Both the position numbers and the translations under genes were made by a program. Positions 18,477 to 27,606 of a stretch of 64,000 nt of DNA are shown piece after piece (the first letter of the stretch is position 1; each line of letters opens with the position of its first letter). Source of the stretch: Thermoanaerobacterales bacterium 50_218 (GTDB taxonomy: Bacteria > Bacillota > DSM-12270 > Thermacetogeniales > Thermacetogeniaceae). The notes under the pieces are model-generated. The model ran no database searches. It was not told where the DNA came from and worked only from the letters and a program-made list of their open reading frames with translations. The DNA lies in assembly GCA_001508855.1 (NCBI GenBank), contig LGFL01000001.1:48336-112335 (forward strand). Reading direction: 5' to 3'.

Positions 18477-19448
18477 ATGCCGGTTGAAATTTTCAAGGAA
18501 AAGTATACAGGGAAAGTTCAGGAAGTAGTTCTGGGAGCGACAAAAGAAGAAGGGGGCACAAGGGCTTATACCGTCAAGCTGGGCGGTAGTTCAGCATTGC
18601 CCTTCCTCCAGTTCGAAGGGGAATCAGCGCGCCCTGTAATCGCAATGGAAGTCTGGGACATCAAGCCCAACTGGCATGAGTGTTTTGAGCCGTATATTGG
18701 TGATGTCTGGGAGGACCCGGTTGCCTGGGCCCAAAAATTAGAACAAGAGTACGGAGCCGAGGTTATTTATCTTACTCTTAAAGGGGCTGACCCAGAGCGA
18801 GAAAATCCCAAGAGTGCAGATGATTGTGCCAAGCTCGTCAAGAAGATCCTGGAAAACACCAAGGCACCACTAATGGTTGAAGGTTGCGGCAACTACGAAA
18901 AGGACAACGAAGTTCTGCAGGCAGTCGCCGAGGCGGCAGCAGGTGAAAACATCGCTCTAGGGATGGCTGAGAAAGACAACTATCGCTCGATTGCTGCTGC
19001 CTGCATGATGGGTAAGCACTGCATTATTGCTCGCTCGCCTGTAGACATCAACATTATGAAGCAGTTGAACATCATGATTCTGGATATGGGTGTTCCTGCT
19101 GATAAGATCATCAATGACCCACTGGCCAGTGGTTTGGGTTATGGGATCGAATACTCCTACTCCATTATGGAAAGAGCCCGGTATGGAGCCTTGGTTGGTG
19201 ACAAGATGATGGCATTTCCGATTGTCTGTTTGGCAGGCCAGGAGGCCTGGAGAGCTAAAGAAGCTGTTGCTCCTGATGATGCTGGTCCTGGCTGGGGTGA
19301 CCAGAAGACGAGGGGAATCATGTGGGAAGCGATGACCGCGGCAGCACTGATCCAGGGTGGAGCAGATATTGTTCTCTTGAGACATCCAGAAGCAGCCAAA
19401 TTGATAAAAGAGCACATTGAGGACCTGATGGTTCCCAACACTTACTAG
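18477..19448 (+). CDS. acsD: Corrinoid iron-sulfur protein small subunit
   Basis: 323 residues, ATG start after GAAAGGGGAG. A TIM-barrel subunit that pairs with AcsC and helps cap the corrinoid. Sequence blocks such as VWDIKPNWHE, VEGCGNYEKDN and NDPLASGLGYGIEYS are typical of the family. It lies 32 bases after acsF and 41 bases before acsE. Confidence 0.95.
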   Translation: MPVEIFKEKYTGKVQEVVLGATKEEGGTRAYTVKLGGSSALPFLQFEGESARPVIAMEVWDIKPNWHECFEPYIGDVWEDPVAWAQKLEQEYGAEVIYLTLKGADPERENPKSADDCAKLVKKILENTKAPLMVEGCGNYEKDNEVLQAVAEAAAGENIALGMAEKDNYRSIAAACMMGKHCIIARSPVDINIMKQLNIMILDMGVPADKIINDPLASGLGYGIEYSYSIMERARYGALVGDKMMAFPIVCLAGQEAWRAKEAVAPDDAGPGWGDQKTRGIMWEAMTAAALIQGGADIVLLRHPEAAKLIKEHIEDLMVPNTY

Positions 19449-19465
19449 GTTGAGGGTGGTATTAA

Positions 19466-20284
<819 letters not shown>

Positions 20285-20294
20285 GTCGAAAAAG

Positions 20295-20326
20295 CTTGCA
20301 GGCCCTGCTTGGGCAGGGCCTGCAAG
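20295..20326 (+). other. Strong hairpin after acsE
   Basis: CTTGCAGGCCCTGC (20295-20308) and GCAGGGCCTGCAAG (20313-20326) make a perfect 14-bp stem with a TTGG loop. The following AAATCTGTTTTGTT is only weakly T-rich, so termination may be partial, letting transcription reach the hdrA-metVF genes. Confidence 0.7.
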
Positions 20327-20382
20327 AAATCTGTTTTGTTGGGAGTGGGTTTTAAGTTGCTTTGTTAATAGGGGGAAACTCG

Positions 20383-22383
20383 ATGGGTGAAAATGGCAAA
20401 AGAAACACACGGGTTGGGATTTATCTTTGTGACTGTGATGGTAAGCTTTCAAAGAAGATTGACTTTAGTAAAGTAAAGACCGTGATCCAAAGTAAAGCAG
20501 ATTTTGAGTACATCCGGGTGGCTAAACGTCTTTGTGGCCCAAGTGAGCTGCAGGAATTGAGTGAAGAGATCGACAAGTATTCATTGAACCGGTTGCTTAT
20601 TGCGGGCTGTTCCGATCCCATGATTAATCGTCGGATTGTTGAGGTTGCCGAAAACAAGGGGATCGTCAGGTACTTTGTCGATTTTGTCGATCTTTTTGCC
20701 CTCAGTGAGGGTAAGAAGGATGCGACAGAAGATGCTATTGCCTCCGTTAATGAAACCCTTGATCTTATTGGCATGAAGGCTGACGTTAAAATCGAAGAGC
20801 TTGATGTGGTTCCTGATGTCCTGGTAATCGGGTGTGGGATTGAAGGAGGTGTTGCCGCCAGAGCAATATCTAAGAAACAGCCTGTAGTGCTAATAGACGG
20901 GGGTCTCGAAGTTACTGATGGTTTGGATCTCGTAAAAGGGGCTAAAAATCTTACTGTAAAAACCAACGCAAAGGTTCTCAGAGTCAGTGGTTTTCCCGGC
21001 GAGTTTCTGGTGCGCATCTCAGAGAATGGAAAGGTGATTGACCAAAAATTTGGGGCTATTGTCATTGCCCTCGGGGCTCAGCCTGTATACGACAAGTCAA
21101 AGTATGGTGGTGTTGAGTTAGGAGGCCCTGTTTTATCCCTTTCACAATTTGTTAAATCTAGACCTGAGTGTGCGGGGAAGAGGTTTACCTTTGTTCTCGA
21201 CAAAGCAGACCAGGATTCTCTGATATCGCATGCTACAGTTTTGAGAGAAGCGGTAGCCTTGAAAGAACAAGGTGCTGCTGATGTTAATGTGTTCTACATT
21301 GACATGAAAGTGACTGCAGATCACCTGGAACAGATGTATGAAAAAGCGCGCTCTGTTGGGATCAACTTTCTGAAGTATGTAGATGACCTAGAGATTCGAA
21401 CAACATCAACTTCAGCTACTGTGCGGTATCGGGAGCCGTTTTTGCCTGATGTAGGAATTGTAGAAGTGACTTCTGATTATTTGGTCCTTGCTGAAGACTT
21501 TGTTCCTTTTTCAGTTACTCAGGAACTGGCCGAGATCATGGAGCTGAGGTTAGGGCCAGGAGGATTCTTCCAGGAGGACAATGTTCACTTCCTCCCGATC
21601 AAGTCTAACCGTGAGGGGATTTTCTTTGTAGGAAGTTGCCATGGTCCGATTCACGGAACTGAACTGACCAGAGAGGTAGAAGCAGTTGCTGCTGAAGTAG
21701 GCCGCTTTGCCTCAGGGAAAGTTCGTGTTCCTGCTTTACAGCCTCGGGTAGAGGCTGAAAAGTGTGCAGTATGTCTCACCTGTTACCGCAGTTGTCCTCA
21801 TAAAGCCATTGAAATTGTTCATGATGAAAGCCTGAACAACATGTATCACTCTGCTGCAAGGATGCATCCCTTGGCCTGTCGCAGGTGCGGAACGTGTGCT
21901 GCCGAGTGTCCGGGTAAGGCAATTCAGTTACCACTTTATACTGATCAGGAGATCCTCACGAAAACAAAGAAACCACCAACATTGGTTGCCTTCGCCTGTG
22001 AAAATTCTGGTGCCTTGGCAGCCGAGCTTGCCCAAAAACTGGATTCTCAATTCCAAGAGAAATTTAAACTTCAAGTGGTGAGAGTTCCTTGTGCTGGAAA
22101 GGTGGATGTGATCTACCTCCTTAAGGCTCTCGAACGGGGTGCAGAGGGAGTCTTGGTATTCGGTTGTCACCAGGAAAACTGTAAGTATATCTGGGGCAAT
22201 AAACGGGCGATCAAGCGCAAGGAACAGGTGCGCAAACTGCTCGAAGACATTGGCATTGAGAGAGATCGTCTGGAATTTGTCCATATAGCCGCGAACCAGG
22301 GGAACCAGTTTTATGATGCAGTAAAGGCTATGGCAGAGAAAGTTCGCCAGTTTGGAACAAATCCTGGGAAGGTGGTAAGATGA
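20383..22383 (+). CDS. HdrA-like FAD/iron-sulfur protein fused to an MvhD-type domain
   Basis: 666 residues from ATG 20383 with GGGGG upstream. Order seen: HdrA N-terminal domain (VGIYLCDCDGK), a degenerate FAD Rossmann turn (VLVIGCGIEGG, about residue 145), a flavoprotein core, two ferredoxin [4Fe-4S] motifs (CAVCLTCYRSCP at about 465 and CRRCGTCAAECP at about 505), then an MvhD/FrhD-like domain (from about 530; motifs VRVPCAGKVD and VFGCHQENC). HdrA proteins handle flavin-based electron bifurcation, and MvhD links them to an electron donor. It lies directly before metV with a 4-base overlap, suggesting it serves methylene-THF reductase. Confidence 0.88.
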   Translation: MGENGKRNTRVGIYLCDCDGKLSKKIDFSKVKTVIQSKADFEYIRVAKRLCGPSELQELSEEIDKYSLNRLLIAGCSDPMINRRIVEVAENKGIVRYFVDFVDLFALSEGKKDATEDAIASVNETLDLIGMKADVKIEELDVVPDVLVIGCGIEGGVAARAISKKQPVVLIDGGLEVTDGLDLVKGAKNLTVKTNAKVLRVSGFPGEFLVRISENGKVIDQKFGAIVIALGAQPVYDKSKYGGVELGGPVLSLSQFVKSRPECAGKRFTFVLDKADQDSLISHATVLREAVALKEQGAADVNVFYIDMKVTADHLEQMYEKARSVGINFLKYVDDLEIRTTSTSATVRYREPFLPDVGIVEVTSDYLVLAEDFVPFSVTQELAEIMELRLGPGGFFQEDNVHFLPIKSNREGIFFVGSCHGPIHGTELTREVEAVAAEVGRFASGKVRVPALQPRVEAEKCAVCLTCYRSCPHKAIEIVHDESLNNMYHSAARMHPLACRRCGTCAAECPGKAIQLPLYTDQEILTKTKKPPTLVAFACENSGALAAELAQKLDSQFQEKFKLQVVRVPCAGKVDVIYLLKALERGAEGVLVFGCHQENCKYIWGNKRAIKRKEQVRKLLEDIGIERDRLEFVHIAANQGNQFYDAVKAMAEKVRQFGTNPGKVVR

Positions 22384-23048
22384 TCGTTGCTGAAAGGAAG
22401 CCCATCGAAAAGATTTTGGAAATGGTTGCACCCTATAAGAAGATTTTGGTTGCAGGGTGTTACGGTTGTGTAACTGTTTGCCTGGCAGGCGGTGAGAAAG
22501 AAGTTGGAATCCTGGCTTCGCAGATCCGGATGGCGCGAAGCAAGGAGGACAATCCCATTGAGGTGCTGGAACAAACCGTTGAGCGTCAGTGTGATGCCGA
22601 ATATCTGGAAAAGTTCCGGGATAACATTGCTCAGGTAGAAGCGGTAGTCTCTCTTGCCTGCGGTATCGGGATCCAGTACCTCGCTGAAAAATATCCCAAA
22701 ACCCCAGTGTTTCCTGGAGTCAACACACTGTTTCTCGGGGCAAACATCGATGTTGGCAAATGGGAAGAGAGATGTATGGCATGTGGTGACTGTGTCCTCG
22801 ATAAGACAGGTGGTATCTGCCCCATTGCTCGGTGCTCCAAACACCTCCTGAATGGTCCTTGTGGTGGTTCTCAATACGGAAAATGTGAAGTTTCTAAAGA
22901 TGTTCCTTGTGGCTGGCAATTGATCTATGACCGACTTAAGGAATTAGGCCAGTTAGATAAGCTTAAAGAAATCATTCCACCCAAAAACTGGTTGAGGGCA
23001 AAAGGACCAAGAACACTGGTAAGGGAGGATCTGACCCTTGAAAGGTGA
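22380..23048 (+). CDS. metV: Methylenetetrahydrofolate reductase zinc/iron-sulfur subunit
   Basis: 222 residues. ATG 22380 overlaps the preceding stop (ATGA). The N-terminal cysteines C27, C30 and C34 (GCYGCVTVCLAGG) and a second set, CMACGDCVLDKTGGICP followed by CSKH and GPCGG, match MetV, the partner of short MetF in acetogens. MetV is needed for flavin loading or activity of MetF and may receive electrons from the HdrA-like protein. It overlaps metF by 11 bases. Confidence 0.92.
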   Translation: MIVAERKPIEKILEMVAPYKKILVAGCYGCVTVCLAGGEKEVGILASQIRMARSKEDNPIEVLEQTVERQCDAEYLEKFRDNIAQVEAVVSLACGIGIQYLAEKYPKTPVFPGVNTLFLGANIDVGKWEERCMACGDCVLDKTGGICPIARCSKHLLNGPCGGSQYGKCEVSKDVPCGWQLIYDRLKELGQLDKLKEIIPPKNWLRAKGPRTLVREDLTLER

Positions 23049-23985
23049 AAACAAACTGAACAACCTGAAAGCCGGAAGTAATTTAGAGAAAGTTTTGGCG
23101 TCTGGTCACTTTGCCTGCACCGGGGAAATTGGACCCCCGAAGAGTGCAGATTTTCACCACATTGACATGTATGCTGAGGGAATGAAAGGAAAGGTAGATG
23201 CCGTTAACTTCACTGATAACCAGACTGCAATTGTTCGTCTCGCCAGTTGGGGTGCAGCTTTGCGACTCCTTTACAAGCACGGAATGGAGCCAACATTACA
23301 GGTAGTTTGCCGCGACCGTAATCGCCTGGCTATTCAAAGCGATCTTTTAGCAGCTTATGCCCACGGTATTCGGAATGTGCTGTGCCTTTCAGGTGACCAC
23401 CAGGCATTTGGCAACCACCCGGGTTGTAAAGGGGTTTATGATGTTGACTCCATCCAATTAATTTCAATCTTGCGCAAGCTTCGTGATGAAGGACGCTTTG
23501 AGTGTGGTGAGGAATGCAAGGTCGCGCCAAAATTCTTCATTGGCTGTGCAGTAAACCCGTTTGCTGATCCTTTTGAATTCCGGGTCATCAGGATGGAAAA
23601 GAAAATTAGAGCTGGTGCTGACTTTGTTCAGACTCAGTGTATCCTCGATATGGAGCGGTTTGAGAAGTTTATGGACTTGGTGCGTAAAGAAGGGCTTCAT
23701 GAGCGGGTTTACATCTGTGCTGGGCTGATGCCAGTGAAGTCCCCACGGATGGCTCGCTACATGCAGACCGGAGTTCCGGGCATGCTTGTCTCCGAAGAAT
23801 TTTGCCAGCGGCTTGAAAAAGCCGAAAATCCCAAAGAAGAGGCTGTAAACATCACTATCGACTATATCAAGCGCTGCCAGAAGATCGAAGGTGTGCACGG
23901 AGTTCACATCATGGCGGTGGCGTGGGAAGAAATTGTGCCGACAATTGTGGAGAAAGCCGGACTTCTGCCCAGACCAACGTTTTAA
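23038..23985 (+). CDS. metF: Methylenetetrahydrofolate reductase, MetF subunit
   Basis: 315 residues from TTG 23038, with GGGAGG about 9 bases upstream. It reduces 5,10-methylene-THF to 5-methyl-THF using FMN/FAD (or the reverse in acetate oxidation). TIM-barrel motifs include TGEIGPPKSAD, VNFTDNQTA, CLSGDHQAFG and QTQCILDMERF. The methyl-THF product is the AcsE substrate, so it completes the methyl branch next to the CODH/ACS genes. Overlap with metV supports complex formation. Confidence 0.95.
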   Translation: MKGENKLNNLKAGSNLEKVLASGHFACTGEIGPPKSADFHHIDMYAEGMKGKVDAVNFTDNQTAIVRLASWGAALRLLYKHGMEPTLQVVCRDRNRLAIQSDLLAAYAHGIRNVLCLSGDHQAFGNHPGCKGVYDVDSIQLISILRKLRDEGRFECGEECKVAPKFFIGCAVNPFADPFEFRVIRMEKKIRAGADFVQTQCILDMERFEKFMDLVRKEGLHERVYICAGLMPVKSPRMARYMQTGVPGMLVSEEFCQRLEKAENPKEEAVNITIDYIKRCQKIEGVHGVHIMAVAWEEIVPTIVEKAGLLPRPTF

Positions 23986-24011
23986 AACCGCGGCAATTGG
24001 AGGGGTAGAAT

Positions 24012-25052
24012 TTGAATAGAAAAAAGGTGCTTGTCATTGGTGGTGGTACTGCGGGGATGACCTGCGCTCTCGATTTGGCAGAGCGCGGGGTGGAAGTGGT
24101 TCTCGTAGAAAGAGAAAAAGAAATTGGGGGTCGGGCAGCAGATTACTGCTGCAAAGCAACTGATGAGTGTAACCGCTGTGCAGCCTGCCTCGTCCTTCAG
24201 CAGCGAGATAAAGTGCTTCAGGAGCCACTGATCAGGGTGCTGACCAGTGCTGAGGTGAAGAATGTTGCCAGGAACGGCAAAGGGTATAAAGTAAGTGTGG
24301 CCCAGGGAGAAGATAAATCCGAATACGATGTTCAGGCAATTGTAGTAGCTACAGGATTTGATCCTTACGATTTGGGCAAGAGAAGTGAATTTTCCTATGG
24401 CGTTGAGAAGAACGTGATCAGTGGGCTTGAACTGGAAAGAGCCATCAAGGAAAAGGGAAGTTTGACAGCAGCTTTTGGTTCGGGTATCCAGAAAATTGGT
24501 TTTATCCAGTGCGTTGGCAGCCGTGACCTTTCTATTGGAAACGGTTACTGCTCTCGGGTTTGTTGCATGTATGCAGCGAAACTGGCGAAAATTATCCGTA
24601 GCGAACTACCAGATGCTGACATCTGCATCTTCTACATGGACTTCCAGAGTTTTGGTAAAGGGTTTAGCACCTTTAAAAAAGAACTCGGCGAACTTGACAA
24701 GATCAGGTTTATCAGGGGAATTCCTTCGAAAATTTATGGCTTCCCCTATGACCGACTGACTGTGCGCTATACCGATTCTCTGGAGGGTCGCCAGAAAGAA
24801 GAGAAGTTTGATCTGATCGTTTTGTCGCTGGCAATTACGCCCTCACGGGGAAGCAGGGAACTGGCTGCCCAGTTAGGACTCCAACTTGATGATTACGGGT
24901 TTTTCGCCCCACGCTCGGATGAAGAAACGGTTGTCACCAATCAGCCGGGAGTATTCCTTGCTGGAGTTTGTGAAGGACCCAAAGATATTCCCCAAACCAT
25001 TGGTCATGCCAGAGCTGCTGCGGGTGAGGTTTTCAACTACATCTCGGGGTGA
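24012..25052 (+). CDS. HdrA-like FAD protein (short form)
   Basis: 346 residues from TTG 24012 after GGAGGGG. The FAD Rossmann turn VIGGGTAGMTCALDLAERG is canonical, followed by IGGRAADYCC and a cysteine group (CKATDECNRCAAC) in the place of the HdrA FAD-site iron-sulfur motif. The second half matches the HdrA flavoprotein core (IQCVGSRD, YCSRVCCMYAAKLA). It lacks the N-terminal and ferredoxin domains of full HdrA. It closes the hdrA-metVF unit, so it may supply the intact flavin site that the upstream HdrA-like protein has lost. Confidence 0.88.
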   Translation: MNRKKVLVIGGGTAGMTCALDLAERGVEVVLVEREKEIGGRAADYCCKATDECNRCAACLVLQQRDKVLQEPLIRVLTSAEVKNVARNGKGYKVSVAQGEDKSEYDVQAIVVATGFDPYDLGKRSEFSYGVEKNVISGLELERAIKEKGSLTAAFGSGIQKIGFIQCVGSRDLSIGNGYCSRVCCMYAAKLAKIIRSELPDADICIFYMDFQSFGKGFSTFKKELGELDKIRFIRGIPSKIYGFPYDRLTVRYTDSLEGRQKEEKFDLIVLSLAITPSRGSRELAAQLGLQLDDYGFFAPRSDEETVVTNQPGVFLAGVCEGPKDIPQTIGHARAAAGEVFNYISG

Positions 25053-25084
25053 TAGTGAAGTCTTCAGTGGGTACGATGAGTGTG

Positions 25085-25119
25085 CCCCCAACCGAGAAGG
25101 GGTTGGGGGCTAATTTTTT
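25085..25119 (+). terminator. Terminator after metF/hdrA unit
   Basis: CCCCCAACC (25085-25093) pairs with GGTTGGGGG (25101-25109), followed by CTAATTTTTT. Closes the acs-met region. Confidence 0.88.
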
Positions 25120-25187
25120 GGTTGCGGTGATGGCTTCGAGGCTGCGGTGTCCTTTGAAGCCTCCATCGAGTTGGGGGCTAACTTTTT
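25102..25187 (+). repeat. Direct repeat of terminator tail
   Basis: An 18-base sequence, GTTGGGGGCTAATTTTTT (25102-25119), recurs with one mismatch at 25170-25187. Between them GAGGCT and AGCCTC could form a second hairpin. It looks like a duplicated terminator half. Confidence 0.6.
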
Positions 25188-25289
25188 GTTTGGGATGATG
25201 ACCGGTTGATGCAAACTCTTAGTAGTGGCTAGGAATAAGGAACCATTGATGATAATAAGATTTTATTAAAAGAAGTGGCAGGTGAAAAA

Positions 25290-25919
25290 ATGGGTTTATC
25301 GAATGAACACCTTCTCAGCCAGCAGATATTGATGAAACTGGAGCACCTTGTAGAACTGATCATCACCATTAACCTGGCGAACGCAGATGAAAAAGAAGAG
25401 CTACTGAAAAGGTGTCAACTTGCTGTTGATGAATTGAAAGGTCTTTTGCAACAGATCATTGGGCCTCATGAAGAGTACCTGAAAACAGCAGTCAAGGAAC
25501 TGCTGCTCCAGCGCTTACCTGACCGCGAGATGATGGAGGCAGTTGAAGAAATGGATCTTCTTTGCGGGTCGAGCGATCACCCTGAGAAAACGGATCCCGA
25601 ACAGGTCACCTGGTTCCGGTCACCTTCGGGACGGAACCTGAATATTTTAGAACAAGGGCTTTACTTTTTGTTTCCGAGGGCCAAGGTTTACAGGAACTAC
25701 AAATACAAAGGTTTTTGCTTTGACTATTACCTGCCTGCAGTAAAACTGGCTCTTGAGGAAGGTTCCCAAAAAAGGAATGTTGATGTTTTGAAGAAATTTT
25801 TTTGTAAAAAAGAAGGCATTAGGCTGGTTTGCCTCGATCTTCGGGGTGTTACTAGTTCTCGTGAGGTTGCCAGGTTGATCAAAAAGCAACTCCCAAATCC
25901 CAAAAAAGTTAAGCTTTAA
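25290..25919 (+). CDS. Uncharacterised protein with possible PD-(D/E)XK nuclease-like C-terminus
   Basis: 209 residues from ATG 25290 after AGGTGA; an in-frame GTG at 25275 is less well placed. The N-terminal 80 residues are helical and charged. The C-terminal part reads VYRNYKYKGFCFDYYLPAVK then LALEEG, followed by a lysine-rich segment and RLVCLDLRG. This resembles the D...E spacing of the Vsr/DUF559-like endonuclease fold, where the pattern is a buried D in FDYYL and a following E. No named family is recognised with confidence. It is followed closely by a promoter and T-box leader, so it is monocistronic or the end of a unit. Confidence 0.6.
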   Translation: MGLSNEHLLSQQILMKLEHLVELIITINLANADEKEELLKRCQLAVDELKGLLQQIIGPHEEYLKTAVKELLLQRLPDREMMEAVEEMDLLCGSSDHPEKTDPEQVTWFRSPSGRNLNILEQGLYFLFPRAKVYRNYKYKGFCFDYYLPAVKLALEEGSQKRNVDVLKKFFCKKEGIRLVCLDLRGVTSSREVARLIKKQLPNPKKVKL

Positions 25920-25933
25920 GGTGGATGGAGCTG

Positions 25934-25962
25934 TTGACATCTCTGGGATACGATGCTACAAT
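25934..25962 (+). promoter_or_regulatory. Sigma-A promoter for T-box/aminotransferase
   Basis: TTGACA (25934-25939), 17 bases, TACAAT (25957-25962). Both boxes are near consensus and lie directly before the T-box leader. Confidence 0.85.
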
Positions 25963-25984
25963 TACCTCAAAATATTTTTTAATA

Positions 25985-26220
25985 AGGCCTGTGAAGGGGA
26001 AGAGTAAGTGTAGTTTCTCCTCAAAGCGAGCCGGTGAGGGTGCGAGACCGGTAGGAGCCTGCACTGAAGGCCGCCCTGGAGGTTCCTGCTGAAAGAGGAT
26101 TTTTCCTCGAGTATGCACGGACGGTTGCCCCCCGCTAAAGGGGTGAAAGTTGGACCCTCAGGGTCAACTAGGGTGGTACCGCGGGAAGACCCCGTCCCTT
26201 GGGACGGGGTTTATTTTTTT
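25985..26220 (+). promoter_or_regulatory. T-box riboswitch leader
   Basis: The T-box core AGGGTGGTACCGCGG is at 26170-26184. It is followed by a terminator (ACCCCGTCCC 26189-26198 with GGGACGGGGT 26201-26210, then T run). Stem I is readable: AGGG (25995-25998) with CCCT (26074-26077), and GTGTAG (26008-26013) with CTGCAC (26059-26064). The specifier loop has AGTA (26003-26006) on one side and GAA (26066-26068) on the other. The triplet after GAA is GGC (26069-26071), which reads as glycine; a one-base shift would give GCC (alanine). The apical part has AGCCGG/CCGGT arms. Uncharged tRNA would switch on the aminotransferase. Confidence 0.92.
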
Positions 26221-26262
26221 GGTTTCCTAGAATTTGCCGCTGACTGGGGAGAGAGATCAGTG

Positions 26263-27441
26263 ATGAGGAGTTTTGTATCTTCTGTTCTACGTGAACTTCG
26301 CCCTTCAGGGATTCGCAGGTTCTTCGATTTAATATCTCAGACAGAAGGTGTAATTTCCTTAGGAGTCGGGGAACCAGATTATGTGACTCCTCCTTCAATT
26401 CGCCAGGCGTGTATCAGTGCCCTTGAGGCTGGTCGAACGAAGTATACTTCCAACTGCGGGATTAGCGATTTGCGCCGGGAAATAGCTTCCTATCTTGCTT
26501 CTAGGTTTGGTCTTTCTTATGATGAGAAAGAGATTATTGTGACAGTTGGTGTTAGTGAAGCTGTTGATCTTGCTCTACGGGCAATCATTGACCCTGGTGA
26601 CGAAATTTTGATTGGCGAGCCTTGTTATGTTTCCTATGCACCCTGTACAGCCTTAGCCGGGGGTAAACCGGTTTTTGTTCCCACACGTGTTGAAGATCAG
26701 TTCCGTTTACGGAAAAAAGAGATCATCTCCAGGATTACTGAGAAGACAAAGGCGATTCTCCTTTCTTATCCCAACAATCCAACAGGGGCGATCATGGAAA
26801 AAGAAGATTTAGAAGAGATTGCACAAGTGGCCAGAAACTACGACCTCCTGGTGATTTCTGACGAAATCTATGCAGAACTTACCTACGAAGGGGAGCACGT
26901 TTCCATTGCCAGTCTTCCCGGGATGAAAGAACGAACGGTTCTTCTCAACGGTTTTTCTAAGTCCTTTGCAATGACTGGCTGGAGGGTTGGCTATGCTGCT
27001 GGCCCCTCGGAAATCATCGAGGCCATGCTGAAGATTCACCAGTATACAATGCTCTGCGCTCCTTCCATCAGTCAGTGGGCTGCTCTTTACGCACTCCGGG
27101 AAGCGAGTCAGTTCATTGAAGAAATGGTGGCTGAATACGACCGGCGTCGCAAGCTCATCGTTAACGGATTGAGGGAAATTGGGCTTCCTTGTTTTGAGCC
27201 CAAAGGTGCATTTTACGTCTTTCCGAGTATTAAGCATACAGGGATGAGTTCTGAAGAGTTTTGTGAATCCCTTTTGATGGAGCAAAAAGTTGCTGTCGTT
27301 CCTGGTAGTGCCTTTGGCCCCAGTGGCGAAGGATATGTGCGCTGTTGTTATGCTGCTTCTTACTCTGAGATCGAAGAGGCCTTGGAAAGGATTGACAGGT
27401 TTTTGAGGCACCATCAATTACCACGTGTGGCGATGGTCTAA
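26263..27441 (+). CDS. Class I/II pyridoxal-phosphate aminotransferase
   Basis: 392 residues from ATG 26263 after GGGGAGAGAG; upstream in-frame starts fall in the T-box RNA and are rejected. Fold-type I motifs are intact: SLGVGEPDYVTP, SYPNNPTGA, ISDEIYAELTYEG and the lysine in NGFSKSFAMTGWRVGY. A conserved C-terminal arginine falls in GEGYVRCCYA. It resembles the PatA/AspC-like subgroup of broad aminotransferases. The amino acid cannot be fixed from sequence. The T-box leader implies control by the charging of one tRNA, apparently glycine or alanine. Confidence 0.93.
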   Translation: MRSFVSSVLRELRPSGIRRFFDLISQTEGVISLGVGEPDYVTPPSIRQACISALEAGRTKYTSNCGISDLRREIASYLASRFGLSYDEKEIIVTVGVSEAVDLALRAIIDPGDEILIGEPCYVSYAPCTALAGGKPVFVPTRVEDQFRLRKKEIISRITEKTKAILLSYPNNPTGAIMEKEDLEEIAQVARNYDLLVISDEIYAELTYEGEHVSIASLPGMKERTVLLNGFSKSFAMTGWRVGYAAGPSEIIEAMLKIHQYTMLCAPSISQWAALYALREASQFIEEMVAEYDRRRKLIVNGLREIGLPCFEPKGAFYVFPSIKHTGMSSEEFCESLLMEQKVAVVPGSAFGPSGEGYVRCCYAASYSEIEEALERIDRFLRHHQLPRVAMV

Positions 27442-27507
27442 ACAAGGCAGGAGGCAAAGGAGTGATTTAAGGTAGCTTAACTGAACCTGTTTGAGGCTAA
27501 ATCTTGC

Positions 27508-27545
27508 GAGGAGAGTGAATCCACTCTCCTCAAATTTTTGTTTTG
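27508..27545 (+). terminator. Terminator after aminotransferase
   Basis: GAGGAGAGTG (27508-27517) and CACTCTCCTC (27522-27531) form a perfect 10-bp stem with an AATC loop, followed by AAATTTTTGTTTT. Confidence 0.9.
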
Positions 27546-27563
27546 AGTTCCTGGCAGGTTTTT

Positions 27564-27589
27564 TTGTGGGTGTGCCTAAATGTTATAAT
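27564..27589 (+). promoter_or_regulatory. Extended -10 promoter for dnaD-dnaI-like genes
   Basis: TGTTATAAT (27581-27589) is an extended -10 element. The -35 region is poor (TTGTGG 27564-27569 at 14 bases). It lies 18 bases before the next gene, so the 5' leader would be very short. Confidence 0.5.
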
Positions 27590-27606
27590 ATAGACTGTGA
27601 TAAAGG

